A stretch of DNA of 64,000 nucleotides, from contig DWVD01000079.1 of assembly GCA_019120395.1 (NCBI GenBank), positions 1-64,000 of the forward strand, read 5' to 3'. The notes under the pieces were generated by a model. The model saw nothing but the letters and a program-made list of their open reading frames with translations. It had not been told where the DNA came from and made no database searches. This DNA is from Candidatus Gemmiger faecigallinarum. Lineage in GTDB: Bacteria > Bacillota > Clostridia > Oscillospirales > Ruminococcaceae. Positions 36,929 to 46,252 of the stretch are shown one piece after another; the first letter of the stretch is position 1; every line of letters starts with the position of its first letter. The position numbers were made by a program, and so were the translations under genes.

Positions 36929-38251
36929 TCAAAGCGTGATATTGCCGTGCTTCTTTGCCAGCCGGACAGCGCGTTTGCTGGCCAGCATATCCAGAGCCTG
37001 CGCAACCTGCGCGCGGACATCGGCGGGCGCAGCGACCGCATCGGCCGCGCCAGCGTCGACCGCAGCCTCCGCCGAGCAGACGTCGCGACGGTAGGCCGCA
37101 GCCTTGTCCTCAGTGGCCTTGGCCACATTGTCGGAGGCGTAGATCTCGTCCTTGTACAAAACGCTGACGGCAGCTTCCGGCGCAAGCGGAGCGACCGTGC
37201 AGCCCTTGACGGCGATGCGCCAGTCCGCAGGCGCCGCAAAGACCGTATAGACCGGGCCGACCGCCTCGCCTGCCAGGACGGCCACCTTGGCCGTGGTAGC
37301 CTCAGCATAAACGCCCGCCATGCGCGCAGCCTGGCGGATACCGCCGGCCTGGTCGTCCGCCTCGCTCTTGACAAGGCCCTCGGTGTTGACGATGGTCACG
37401 ACCGGAATGCTGTACGCGTCGCACATCCGCACAAAGCGGGCAGCCTTGGCGGTGCAGCGATGGTCCAGTCCCTCTTTGGCGGTGGCGATAACGCCGGCCG
37501 TCGTGCCGCCGATGGTGCCCAGCGCCGTGTAGACGTTCTCGCCGTATCCTGCATAAAGCTCGATCAGGCTGTCCGCATCCGCCACCGCAGCGGCAGCGGC
37601 CGCCGGGGCGTACTTTACTATGTTCAGCGTCGCCGCAGGCGCGGCAAAATCGAACGCCGCAGGCCCGGCCAGATTGTTGCCGGGCAGCATACCGACCAGA
37701 CGGGCCGCCAGGCGGGCCGCATCCTGAGCGTCCGCCGCATGCACCGCCTCAACGCCGGCCTTGGCGGCAAAAGCGGCGGAGCCTGCCCCCTCGACCTTGT
37801 CCTCGCTGTTAAAGGGCGCGGTCAGGAACAGCTCGGCGCCTTCGGCCACGATGCAAATATCCGCAGCCGCAGCACAGATCGAAGCCGAGCCGGCGCAGAC
37901 GCCGGTAACGACCGCGATCTGCGGCACAACGCCGGACACCCGCGCGATCTCCGCCGTCAGGCGGGAATTGGCAGCCAGAAGATCCAGGCCGCCTTCCAGC
38001 TTTGCGCCGGTGGAATCATAAAACGTCACGACCGGCGCACCGGTCTCGGCGGCCATTTCCAGCACGCGGACGGTCTTGTCAATGTCCTTGACGCCGACCG
38101 GGCTGCCATCCTGGCAGACCGCATACACGGTCTGGCCCATGGCGCAGCCATACGCGGCGCTCACCGCGCCCTGGGTGTAGAGCGGGGTGTAGGCGCCGTC
38201 ATCAAAAAAATGTGCAAGGATCTGCTCCCTGCCCGCTTTTTTTGCTGCCAT
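36929..38251 (-). CDS. Carboxyltransferase domain protein (transcarboxylase 12S / acyl-CoA carboxylase beta-like, diverged)
   Basis: Crotonase-like core: PVVTFYDSTGAKLEGGLDLLAANSRLTAEIARVSGVVPQIAVVTGVCAGSASICAAAADICIV; second half KAARFVRMCDAYSIPVVTIVNTEGLV. Confidence 0.83.
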   Translation of the reverse strand: MAAKKAGREQILAHFFDDGAYTPLYTQGAVSAAYGCAMGQTVYAVCQDGSPVGVKDIDKTVRVLEMAAETGAPVVTFYDSTGAKLEGGLDLLAANSRLTAEIARVSGVVPQIAVVTGVCAGSASICAAAADICIVAEGAELFLTAPFNSEDKVEGAGSAAFAAKAGVEAVHAADAQDAARLAARLVGMLPGNNLAGPAAFDFAAPAATLNIVKYAPAAAAAAVADADSLIELYAGYGENVYTALGTIGGTTAGVIATAKEGLDHRCTAKAARFVRMCDAYSIPVVTIVNTEGLVKSEADDQAGGIRQAARMAGVYAEATTAKVAVLAGEAVGPVYTVFAAPADWRIAVKGCTVAPLAPEAAVSVLYKDEIYASDNVAKATEDKAAAYRRDVCSAEAAVDAGAADAVAAPADVRAQVAQALDMLASKRAVRLAKKHGNITL

Positions 38252-38308
38252 AGAGGAACCTCCCTATTTGTTTATCTTGCAAAAAAATGGCGAATGCCAT
38301 ACAGATTG

Positions 38309-38337
38309 ATTATACTACGTTTGAGACCGGCAAACAA
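38309..38337 (-). promoter_or_regulatory. Sigma-A promoter of the carboxyltransferase operon
   Basis: Minus strand TTGTTT-N17-TATAAT. Confidence 0.7.
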
Positions 38338-38382
38338 GTAGTTTTGCTACAATTTCGGACAAAGCCTGCCAAATTTTGGCTA

Positions 38383-39174
38383 TTATTTCCGAATCAGCGG
38401 TCCGCGCCTGCCGGGTCTCGGCTGGTCCTCCGGCCGGGCCTTGCTCTGCCTAGCCGCCGCCCGAAGCGCAGTCACTTCAGATTTTTTCAATTCACGATAT
38501 TGTCCCGGCTGCAGCATGCCCAGTTTGACAGGCCCTTCGGCGCTGCGTTTGAGGCGGACCACCTCAAGCCCGACCGCCTCGCACATGCGGCGGATCTGCC
38601 GGTTTCTGCCCTCGTGCAGCGTGATCTCCAAAACCGTGCGGGTCGGTTCGTCGGCGGCCACATGGATCACGCAGGGAGCGGTGCGCACGCCGTCGTCCAG
38701 CACTACGCCGGAGGACATCTGTACGATCTGCTGCTCGGTGGCGCGGGGATGCACCGTGACGCGATACAGCTTGCTGACGCCGCCGGACGGATGGGTCAGC
38801 AGATTGGCAAATGCGCCGTCGTCGGTCAACAGCAGCAGTCCCTCGCTGTCCTTGTCCAGCCGCCCCACCGGGTAGACACGGCGGTCGATCCCGGTCAGCA
38901 GATCCATAACGGTTTTTCGGCCCCGCTCGTCCGATGCGGTGGTGATGTAGCCCCGCGGCTTGTGCAGCATCAGGTAAATGTATTGCCGCTTGCGCACGAT
39001 CCGCAGGTTTTTCCCGTCGACAGAGACCTTGTCATAATCCGGGTCCATTTTGTCCCCCAGCCCGACCGGATGGCCGTTGACCTTGACGCGGCCCTCGGCG
39101 ATCAGCTGCTCCGCCGCGCGGCGGCTGCAGTATCCCTGGTCCGACAGCACCTTCTGTATGCGTTGTTCTGCCAT
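38383..39174 (-). CDS. Pseudouridine synthase, RsuA/RluB family
   Basis: RIQKVLSDQGYCSRRAAEQLIAEGRVKVNG; VYPVGRLDKDSEGLLLLTDDG; EGRNRQIRRMCEAVG. Confidence 0.93.
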   Translation of the reverse strand: MAEQRIQKVLSDQGYCSRRAAEQLIAEGRVKVNGHPVGLGDKMDPDYDKVSVDGKNLRIVRKRQYIYLMLHKPRGYITTASDERGRKTVMDLLTGIDRRVYPVGRLDKDSEGLLLLTDDGAFANLLTHPSGGVSKLYRVTVHPRATEQQIVQMSSGVVLDDGVRTAPCVIHVAADEPTRTVLEITLHEGRNRQIRRMCEAVGLEVVRLKRSAEGPVKLGMLQPGQYRELKKSEVTALRAAARQSKARPEDQPRPGRRGPLIRK

Positions 39175-39282
39175 GACTTCCTCCTGATTTTATAACAGCG
39201 CAGCCCGGCCCCCGGGACGCATTGCAGCGCCCTGCCGGCCGGGCCGCGCCCGAACTGTTCCATGTAAACAGCGGCGCCGGGC

Positions 39283-39684
39283 TTATTCCGCCGTGGTTTC
39301 CGCCGTTTCCTCTGTGCTGTCGCCCTTTTTCAGCAATGCCGCCAGCTTGTCCACCAGTTCCGGCAGCGCGTTGATTGCGTTGTCGATGGGAGACGCGTGT
39401 TCGGCCAGCTGAACAGTACGCACCGTGCCGTTGCTGACCACCAGAAAAGCGATGGGCGTGATGGACACGCCGGCGCCAGAACCGCCGCCGAACATCTCCT
39501 TGGTCGCCTTGGCACCCACGTCAGAGCCGCCCGAAGCGAACCCCATGGTCACCTTGGACACCGGAATGATGGTGGTTGCGGCGTCGACCGCAATGGGGGT
39601 GCCGATGATGGTGTTGGCATCTGCCATTTCCCGGATCTTCTCGACCGTGGCGCCCATCAGCCCCTGCACAGGATGTTCTGCCAT
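39283..39684 (-). CDS. GerW/YtfJ-family sporulation protein
   Basis: MAEHPVQGLMGATVEKIREMADANTIIGTPIAVDAATTIIPVSKVTMGFASGGSDVG...GGGSGAGVSITPIAFLVV. Confidence 0.93.
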   Translation of the reverse strand: MAEHPVQGLMGATVEKIREMADANTIIGTPIAVDAATTIIPVSKVTMGFASGGSDVGAKATKEMFGGGSGAGVSITPIAFLVVSNGTVRTVQLAEHASPIDNAINALPELVDKLAALLKKGDSTEETAETTAE

Positions 39685-39718
39685 AATAAATATCCTCCCT
39701 TATCTGAAAACCGCCGTC

Positions 39719-40561
39719 TCAAGCGGTCGTCCTGCTGTCTGTACGGCCGGTTCGCCCTGGCGTTTTGCCGCCGCTGCGGCGCTTTGCGTTGGCGCTGACC
39801 GTCAAAAATACGGATACCAGTATTATAACCATTCTTGCCGTGATTTGGCAAGCGAAACAGCGCTCGGCCGTTCGCTCTCCGGTAAAATCCGGCTCAATGC
39901 GCAGCTCTTCCGCCCGGATGTCGACCAAGTCCTGCAAAATCGCCCAGGCCGTGTTGCAGGCGGCGATCAGCGCGCCGTAGGTCACGGCTGTGGCGGCGGC
40001 GTCCGGCCCCGTCACCGTCCAGACGACCCGCACATGGCGGACCCGCAGCCTGCGCAGCAGGATCCCCCCGGGGCCTTTTGCCCATCGGGAAGCCATCTTG
40101 GCATAGCGCACCGGGTCGCCCATCAGCCGCTCATACATGGCATCCACTTCGTCGTATGGCTGCTGTACGCCGCTTCCGCCGGACGCCGGCTTTTCCGCGC
40201 CCGCACCGGGACGCGGCGCAGCGCCGACACCATCAGGCGCGCGCTTTTCGCTTGTCCCGGGGCCTGCCGGCGGCGCACTGTCGGAGCCTGCGCGCTCCGC
40301 CCTGACGGCGGCCGGCTGTGAAGGACGGTCGTCCGCCGCCCCGCGCGGCGCTTGCGGCCGCCCGGCCGTCTCCGGCCTTTCGGCACGCGGCGGGAAAAAC
40401 CGGCGGCGGAAAGGCCCCACCGTCAGCCAGACTTCCAGCTCCCTGCCCTGCCGCCACTGCACCTCGATCCCCGCCGGAAGCAGAAAGGCTGCCGCCAGCA
40501 GCACCAGCGCCGCAAGCAGCAGGATCCCGATCCCGCGCAGGACCCAAAGCAAAATCGTCAT
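39719..40561 (-). CDS. DUF2953 protein (YtfI-like)
   Basis: N-terminal TM then low-complexity linker, core VWTVTGPDAAATAVTYGALIAACNTAWAIL and EPDFTGERTAERCFACQITARMVIIL; adjacent to GerW as in other Firmicutes. Confidence 0.8.
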   Translation of the reverse strand: MTILLWVLRGIGILLLAALVLLAAAFLLPAGIEVQWRQGRELEVWLTVGPFRRRFFPPRAERPETAGRPQAPRGAADDRPSQPAAVRAERAGSDSAPPAGPGTSEKRAPDGVGAAPRPGAGAEKPASGGSGVQQPYDEVDAMYERLMGDPVRYAKMASRWAKGPGGILLRRLRVRHVRVVWTVTGPDAAATAVTYGALIAACNTAWAILQDLVDIRAEELRIEPDFTGERTAERCFACQITARMVIILVSVFLTVSANAKRRSGGKTPGRTGRTDSRTTA

Positions 40562-41145
40562 GTCCGCATCTCCAGCTGTTCGCCTTCCGGCGCATCTTCG
40601 ACCGCCGCGGCCTCCGCAGCCGCTTCCTGCGGGCCGTCGTCATGCAGCGGCGGAAGATCTGCCAGACTGCCCAGTCCAAACACCCGCAAAAACGTATCCG
40701 TCACCCGGAACGCCACCGGCTTGCCGGGCAGGTCAAGCCGCCCGGCTTCCTCGATCAGGCCCTTTTCCAGCAGCTTGGTTACGGTGGAGGACGAATCCAC
40801 GCCTCGTACCTGCTCGATAAAGCTGCGGGACACCGGCTGGTTGTATGCGATCACGGCCAGGACCTCCAGCGCGGCCGGCGAAAGCGGCGCGTTGCGACGG
40901 GTGTCCAGGATCCGTTTGACGATCTCGCCATAATAGGGCCTGGTGGCCATCTGCCAGCGGTCCTCAAAATTCAGCAGGACCAGACCGCTGTCCCGCTCGT
41001 CGTACTGGCGCTGCAGCTTTTCCAGCAGGATCTGCGTCTGGATCGGTTCCGCGTGCAGCGCGTCCGCCAAACGGTCCAGTTCCACCGGTTCGCCGTGGGC
41101 AAACAGCATGGCTTCCAATGCGCCGATGCGCTGCCGTTCATTCAT
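40558..41145 (-). CDS. scpB: Segregation and condensation protein B
   Basis: ALEAMLFAHGEPVELDRLADAL; LSPAALEVLAVIAYNQPVSRSFIEQVRGVDSSSTVTKLLEKGLIEEAGR. Confidence 0.93.
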   Translation of the reverse strand: MNERQRIGALEAMLFAHGEPVELDRLADALHAEPIQTQILLEKLQRQYDERDSGLVLLNFEDRWQMATRPYYGEIVKRILDTRRNAPLSPAALEVLAVIAYNQPVSRSFIEQVRGVDSSSTVTKLLEKGLIEEAGRLDLPGKPVAFRVTDTFLRVFGLGSLADLPPLHDDGPQEAAAEAAAVEDAPEGEQLEMRT

Positions 41146-41869
41146 GGTCGTCGGCCTCCTTTTTTCTCCGGTGATGGGTGCGGTCTATCTGCAGCCGCCC
41201 GTCTGTGCCGATCTGCACGCGGCCGGCGCGCACCAGTTCCAGCAGCGCCAGAAAGGTCGCCACATTGGTGCTGCGGCTTTCCTGCGGGCCAAACAGCTGC
41301 CCCAGGCGCAGCAGGGTGCCGTGGAGCATCCCTTTTAATACATGCGCCACCCGGCTTGTCACCGAGACAAAGGGCGCGGCGACCAGCGGCTCGAACCGCT
41401 CCTGGGTCGGTTTCCGCTTGCGCAGGCTGCGCCCCATCAGGTTGTACCAGGCCTGCACCAATTGCTCCGGCTTGTGCGGCCGGGTGTATTCGGCGGCACC
41501 GACCAGGGGCTGCGGCGCGCGAACCGCCGTAAACTGGTCCCGCGCCCTGCCGCCCAGCTGGGCCGCCACCGCTTTGCAGGCGCTGTACTCGATCAGGCAG
41601 CCTGTCAGTTCCGCTTTCATGCGTTCCGCCTCCGGCGCGCGGGGCAGGAGCAGCGCGCTTTTCATCTGAACAAGATGCGCCGCCATATCAATAAATTCGC
41701 TGGCAACCTCCAGGCGGTCCGACTGCAGCGTGCTGATGACCGCCGTATACTGGTCGATCAGCTCCATGATATTGATATCATACAGGTTCATTTTGTTTTT
41801 GCTCACCAGATACAGCAGCAGATCCAGCGGGCCTTCAAAATCTTCCAGTTTGAAGGTCAAAACCTCCAT
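41138..41869 (-). CDS. scpA: Segregation and condensation protein A
   Basis: FKLEDFEGPLDLLLYLVSKNKMNLYDINIMELIDQYTAVI. Confidence 0.93.
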   Translation of the reverse strand: MEVLTFKLEDFEGPLDLLLYLVSKNKMNLYDINIMELIDQYTAVISTLQSDRLEVASEFIDMAAHLVQMKSALLLPRAPEAERMKAELTGCLIEYSACKAVAAQLGGRARDQFTAVRAPQPLVGAAEYTRPHKPEQLVQAWYNLMGRSLRKRKPTQERFEPLVAAPFVSVTSRVAHVLKGMLHGTLLRLGQLFGPQESRSTNVATFLALLELVRAGRVQIGTDGRLQIDRTHHRRKKEADDHE

Positions 41870-41928
41870 GCAACACTCCCCTGTTCTCTTTGTTTCCCGT
41901 TGCGCCTGGGCAAATGCGCGGCCCGTTT

Positions 41929-42591
41929 TTACCAGATAAACCTTGTCGCCGCATCCAGCCAGCCGATCACCGCGTTTTCCGCCAGCGAAAGCGGGCCGCT
42001 CAGCACGCCGAACACCGCCAGCAGCAGCACGGCGATCATAATGTAGCGTTCGTACTGCATTGCCTTGAAATAGTATTTCTGCGGCAGGAACAGCAGCGCG
42101 ATGCGGCTGCCGTCAAAGGGCGGCACGGGCAGCAGATTGAAAACGCCCAGGCTGATGTTCATCGTGATCATATACAGGAAAAAGCTGGACAAAAGCTCCG
42201 GGACCGAGTACCACCCAAACAGTATGGGCAAAAGTTTGTAGACGACCATGGACAGATATGCCAGCAGGAAATTGGCCAGCGGCCCGGCCGCAGCGGAAAC
42301 CGCCATCCCCACCTTGGGATTGCGGAACCGGTCGGGGCGGATGCTTACCGGCTTGGCCCAGCCGACGCCGGCCACGATCATGCAAAGGGCGCCCATGGGA
42401 TCGAAATGGCGCAGCGGGTTCAGCGAAAGACGCCCCGCGTTTTTTGCGGTCGGGTCGCCCAAAAGCCAGCTGACCAGGGCATGCGCCGCCTCGTGGAACG
42501 GGATCACGATCAGCATGACCAGGGCGCGGAGCAGATAATATACCAGTGTGTCGATCCCCAGCAATCCATTCAGCATCCCGCCCATTGCCAA
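41929..42591 (-). CDS. Site-2 protease-family (M50) membrane peptidase
   Basis: IPFHEAAHALVSWLLGDPTAKNAGRLSLNPLRHFDPMG; FNLLPVPPFDGSRI. Confidence 0.9.
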   Translation of the reverse strand: MAMGGMLNGLLGIDTLVYYLLRALVMLIVIPFHEAAHALVSWLLGDPTAKNAGRLSLNPLRHFDPMGALCMIVAGVGWAKPVSIRPDRFRNPKVGMAVSAAAGPLANFLLAYLSMVVYKLLPILFGWYSVPELLSSFFLYMITMNISLGVFNLLPVPPFDGSRIALLFLPQKYYFKAMQYERYIMIAVLLLAVFGVLSGPLSLAENAVIGWLDAATRFIW

Positions 42592-42766
42592 TCCCCTCTC
42601 TGCCGCGCGGCGCCTGGTCCCGGCGTTCCCCGGTCCCTGCCCAAAATATGCACTTTATTATAGCGTACTTTGCCGCGCAAGACAAGATGAAGGCGGCCTT
42701 TGCACCCCAAACACAAGATTTTGGCAAAATTCTTTTGTATTTTTTTCACCGAATGCAAAAAAGCCC

Positions 42767-42795
42767 TTGCATTTTCCGCGCGGTTTTGCTATGAT
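42767..42795 (+). promoter_or_regulatory. Promoter of rpmB
   Basis: TTGCAT-N17-TATGAT. Confidence 0.7.
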
Positions 42796-42826
42796 AGTAC
42801 AGCTACTTAAAGGAGGTGCAAGCAGA

Positions 42827-43015
42827 ATGGCCAAATGTGCATGCTGTGGCAAGGGTGTCACGTTCGGTATCAAGGTATCCCACTCCCATCGTCGGAGCAA
42901 TCGTACCTGGAATCCCAATGTCAAGCGCGTAAAAGCTATCGTGGAAGGTTCCCCGAAGTATATCTACGCCTGCACCCGCTGCCTGCGTTCGGGTAAGGTT
43001 ACCCGCGCTGTCTGA
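42827..43015 (+). CDS. rpmB: 50S ribosomal protein L28
   Basis: MAKCACCGKGVTFGIKVSHSHRRSNRTWNPNVKRVKAIVEGSPKYIYACTRCLRSGKVTRAV; RBS AGGAGG; the longer ORF start is spurious. Confidence 0.96.
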   Translation: MAKCACCGKGVTFGIKVSHSHRRSNRTWNPNVKRVKAIVEGSPKYIYACTRCLRSGKVTRAV

Positions 43016-43030
43016 TCTGGATACAGAAAT

Positions 43031-43056
43031 GCCGGTCACTTGGTGGCCGGCTTTTT
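43031..43056 (+). terminator. Intrinsic terminator of rpmB
   Basis: GCCGGTCAC-TTG-GTGGCCGGC-TTTTT. Confidence 0.88.
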
Positions 43057-43169
43057 CTGTACCCTTTGCCTGCCCCGGATCCACGGCCGGACAGCAGGCG
43101 TCCCCCGTTTGCCCTATCGCCGTAAAACGGCGTCGAGAAAAATGATTGTTGTTTAAGGAGGCGTCTGCC

Positions 43170-43343
43170 ATGCTGCCCAAAGACCCGATGATCCTGCTGA
43201 GCTACGTGAACACCAAGCTGCGCGACCGCGACCATGATCTGGACGTGTTCTGTTCGGTGGAGGACGTGGACCGCTGTGAGCTGTCCGCCCGACTGGAGGA
43301 AGTCGGGTATGTTTACGACGAAAACCGCCGGCAGTTTGTCTGA
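43170..43343 (+). CDS. DUF4250-type small protein
   Basis: MLPKDPMILLSYVNTKLRDRDHDLDVFCSVEDVDRCELSARLEEVGYVYDENRRQFV. Confidence 0.82.
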   Translation: MLPKDPMILLSYVNTKLRDRDHDLDVFCSVEDVDRCELSARLEEVGYVYDENRRQFV

Positions 43344-43405
43344 CCCGGCGCGCATCCCGCGGCGGACAACGCGCCGCCGGCTTTGATGCGAGAAGGAGTC
43401 CAACC

Positions 43406-44599
43406 ATGAATTTTGTATTTATTTCCCCCCATTTTCCCAAAAGCTACTGGAATTTCTGCGACCGCCTGAAACGCAACGGCGTCAACGTGCTGGGGATCGG
43501 CGACGCCCCCTACGGTGAGATCCCCCAGGAGCTGAAAGCCGCCCTCACCGAATACTACCGCGTTGACAGCCTGGCCGATTACGACGCCATGGTCCGTGCT
43601 CTCGGGTATTTTACCTTCCATTATGGAAAGATCGACTGGCTGGAGAGCAACAACGAATACTGGCTTGAGATGGACGCGCAGCTGCGCACCGACTTTAACA
43701 TCACCACCGGCGCGCAGAACGACTTCATCGCGCGCATCAAGTTCAAGAGCCGCATGAAGGAAAGCTACCGCAAGGCCGGCGTCCCGGTGGCGCGCCACCA
43801 CATGGTATCCACGCTGGACGCCGCTCTGGCTTTTATCGGGGAGGTCGGCTATCCGGTCATCGTAAAGCCGGACAACGGCTGCGGCGCGGAAGCCACCTAC
43901 AAGCTGAAAAACGACGACGACCTGAAAGCGTTTTTCGCCCGCCTGCCTGCCGAAAGCTATATCATGGAGGAATTCATCGACGGCACGATCGTCAGCTTTG
44001 ACGGCGTGGCCGACAGTAACTGCGTCCCTCTGTTCTATACCTCCGAATATTTCCCCACCCCGATCATGGACATTGTCAACACCGGCGGGGATCTGGCCTA
44101 CTGGGTGCAGCGGGAGGTGCCGGAGGCCTTGCAGGAGATGGGATTCCGCACCATCAAAGCCTTCGGCGCAAAAAGCCGTTTCTTCCACTGCGAATTCTTC
44201 CAGCTGAACCAGGACAAGCCGGGGCTGGGGAAAAAGGGCGACTACATGGCCCTGGAGGTCAACATGCGCCCGGCCGGCGGCTATACTCCCGATATGATCA
44301 ATTTTGCCAACTCGGTGGACTGCTATCAGATCTGGGCGGACATGATCTGCTACGATAAGGTGGTGCACCAGGATATGAACGGCCCCAAGTTCTACTGCGT
44401 GTATGCCGGGCGGCGCGACGGCGCAGCCTACAAGCACACCCACCAGGAGATCCTGGCACGCTACGGCGCCGTAATGAAAATGTGCGACCGCATGCCCGAC
44501 GCGCTGGCCCTGGACATGGGCAACCAGATGTATGTGGTCAACGTCGCCACCGCCGAGGACCGCGACGCATTCATCCGCTTTGTGCAGGAACGCGCCTGA
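43406..44599 (+). CDS. ATP-grasp ligase-like protein, unknown substrate
   Basis: ATP-grasp fold: YPVIVKPDNGCGAEATYKLKNDDDL...YIMEEFIDGTIVSFDGV...LEVNMRPAGGYTPDMINFA. Confidence 0.85.
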   Translation: MNFVFISPHFPKSYWNFCDRLKRNGVNVLGIGDAPYGEIPQELKAALTEYYRVDSLADYDAMVRALGYFTFHYGKIDWLESNNEYWLEMDAQLRTDFNITTGAQNDFIARIKFKSRMKESYRKAGVPVARHHMVSTLDAALAFIGEVGYPVIVKPDNGCGAEATYKLKNDDDLKAFFARLPAESYIMEEFIDGTIVSFDGVADSNCVPLFYTSEYFPTPIMDIVNTGGDLAYWVQREVPEALQEMGFRTIKAFGAKSRFFHCEFFQLNQDKPGLGKKGDYMALEVNMRPAGGYTPDMINFANSVDCYQIWADMICYDKVVHQDMNGPKFYCVYAGRRDGAAYKHTHQEILARYGAVMKMCDRMPDALALDMGNQMYVVNVATAEDRDAFIRFVQERA

Positions 44600-44641
44600 C
44601 GCAAGCGTCCGCCGCCCGCTATCGAGGGCAAAGCCAAACAG

Positions 44642-44693
44642 AAGCGCCGGCCTTGCAGGAGGAGGATCCCTCCCGGCAAGGCTGGCGTTTTTT
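44642..44693 (+). terminator. Intrinsic terminator after ATP-grasp gene
   Basis: GCGCCGGCCTTGC...GCAAGGCTGGCG followed by TTTTTT. Confidence 0.8.
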
Positions 44694-44720
44694 GTTTACC
44701 AGCTTACACGCAGCGCGGCG

Positions 44721-46229
44721 CTATTCTTCCGGCGCTTCCACATACACCGAATTTTTGCCGTAGTATTCGGTCAGTCCCCAGGTATCCGGCCCAGGCGTCA
44801 CATCGCTGAAATAAAGAAGCCCGGGACGTTCCCCCCCGGTCAGCGGGCGGATCACGGCGTCGTCGATCTCCGGATCCGAAAGGATGGCTTCCCTTTCGTC
44901 CATCGCAGCGGCAAAGGCCTGCGGCGTGCCGTTTGCCAGCTCCCACACAGCTTCCAGGCTGGTGGCGAACCGGTTGTCCAGCCCCTCTTTGACCGTATGG
45001 CCGCCAATGCAGGCAATGCACAAAAGCATCGCAGCCGCAGCAGCCGCAGCGCGCCTTTCCTTCCCCACCACAGCCAGCGCCCGCTCCGCGGGCAGCCGTC
45101 TGACGCGCGTCAGCCAGCCAAGGAACACGCCCCAGCTGACGATCATGCCAAGCAGGAAGGTCATCCAGACCACATTGTTCAGCCGCCCCGGACCGATGCC
45201 GCCCATGGTGTAGGAAGGCAGCCACAGCATCCCCCAAACCAGCACAAACGTAACCGCCGGCGGCAGCCACGGCCATCGGAAGGCGGAATCCTGCAGCGCG
45301 TCGCTGCGGACCAGATACAGCAGCGCGGGGGTCAGCAGCAGAAGAAGGCAGAGCAGCGGCACATCCAGCCAGCGCACCACAGACAGCCCCGCCAGGATCA
45401 GGCTTTTGATCACTGCTTCCGGAAATGACGCCGAGGAGAACCCCGATACCCGCACCGCCGTACCGGGCGAGGTCATATTCAGCGCAAGGCCGGCCAGACA
45501 CACGACCAGCGGTGCAACCGGCCAGGCCGACCGTTTGCGGGCAATGCAGACCAGCGCAGCAAACAGAAGCATCAGCGTCAGCAGGATCACCACATGGTGA
45601 CCGCCCCCGATCAGCAGGCACAGCGCGCAGCATATCGCCAGGCGCAGCGGACGCATGCCGGCCGGCGACAGGCTTTTGCCTGGCCAAAGGCCGACAAGAA
45701 GCGCCGCGGCCGCCATTGCCATTGCAAAAAACGGGATATAATTCATTGCGCCGTTATACCAGTACAGGCTTTCCACCTGGTTGGGCATCCCCTGCACCAT
45801 TGCAAAGGTCACGGTAAGGGCCAGAAACGGCGCCAGCCCGCGGGCCCCGGGCGCCAACCGGCGCACCACGGCGCGCGCCAGGCAAAATGTCCCTGCAAAA
45901 AGCAGCGCCACCACCAAAAAGACCGTAATGCCGTACCACTGCCCGCCAAAAATCGCCGGCTGCAGCGCAAGCAAAAACGCCGATACATACAGCCCCTGCC
46001 AGTTGTTGTAAAAATACCAGTCGGCTTCCCAGGCGGCCTGCAAAAGCCGGGGCCAGTCGGCGCCGTACTGGCGGACCACCGCGTGGGTGTCGCGCGCATA
46101 GACAAAATCGTCTGCCGACGGACGCGCGTATGCCGCCACCACAAAAACCGGGATAAGCAGCACGATCATACCAATGCACAGGCCGCGCAGCAAACGGCGC
46201 TGTCTGGTTTTATCCTGCCAAAATTCCAT
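44721..46229 (-). CDS. Multi-spanning membrane protein (DUF6056/glucosyltransferase GtrII-like)
   Basis: About 12 hydrophobic segments; ARPSADDFVYARDTH and NWQGLYVSAFLLALQP motifs; ESLYWYNGAMNYIPFFA. Confidence 0.72.
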   Translation of the reverse strand: MEFWQDKTRQRRLLRGLCIGMIVLLIPVFVVAAYARPSADDFVYARDTHAVVRQYGADWPRLLQAAWEADWYFYNNWQGLYVSAFLLALQPAIFGGQWYGITVFLVVALLFAGTFCLARAVVRRLAPGARGLAPFLALTVTFAMVQGMPNQVESLYWYNGAMNYIPFFAMAMAAAALLVGLWPGKSLSPAGMRPLRLAICCALCLLIGGGHHVVILLTLMLLFAALVCIARKRSAWPVAPLVVCLAGLALNMTSPGTAVRVSGFSSASFPEAVIKSLILAGLSVVRWLDVPLLCLLLLLTPALLYLVRSDALQDSAFRWPWLPPAVTFVLVWGMLWLPSYTMGGIGPGRLNNVVWMTFLLGMIVSWGVFLGWLTRVRRLPAERALAVVGKERRAAAAAAAMLLCIACIGGHTVKEGLDNRFATSLEAVWELANGTPQAFAAAMDEREAILSDPEIDDAVIRPLTGGERPGLLYFSDVTPGPDTWGLTEYYGKNSVYVEAPEE

Positions 46230-46252
46230 GGACTCTTCCCTGCTGTACACGG

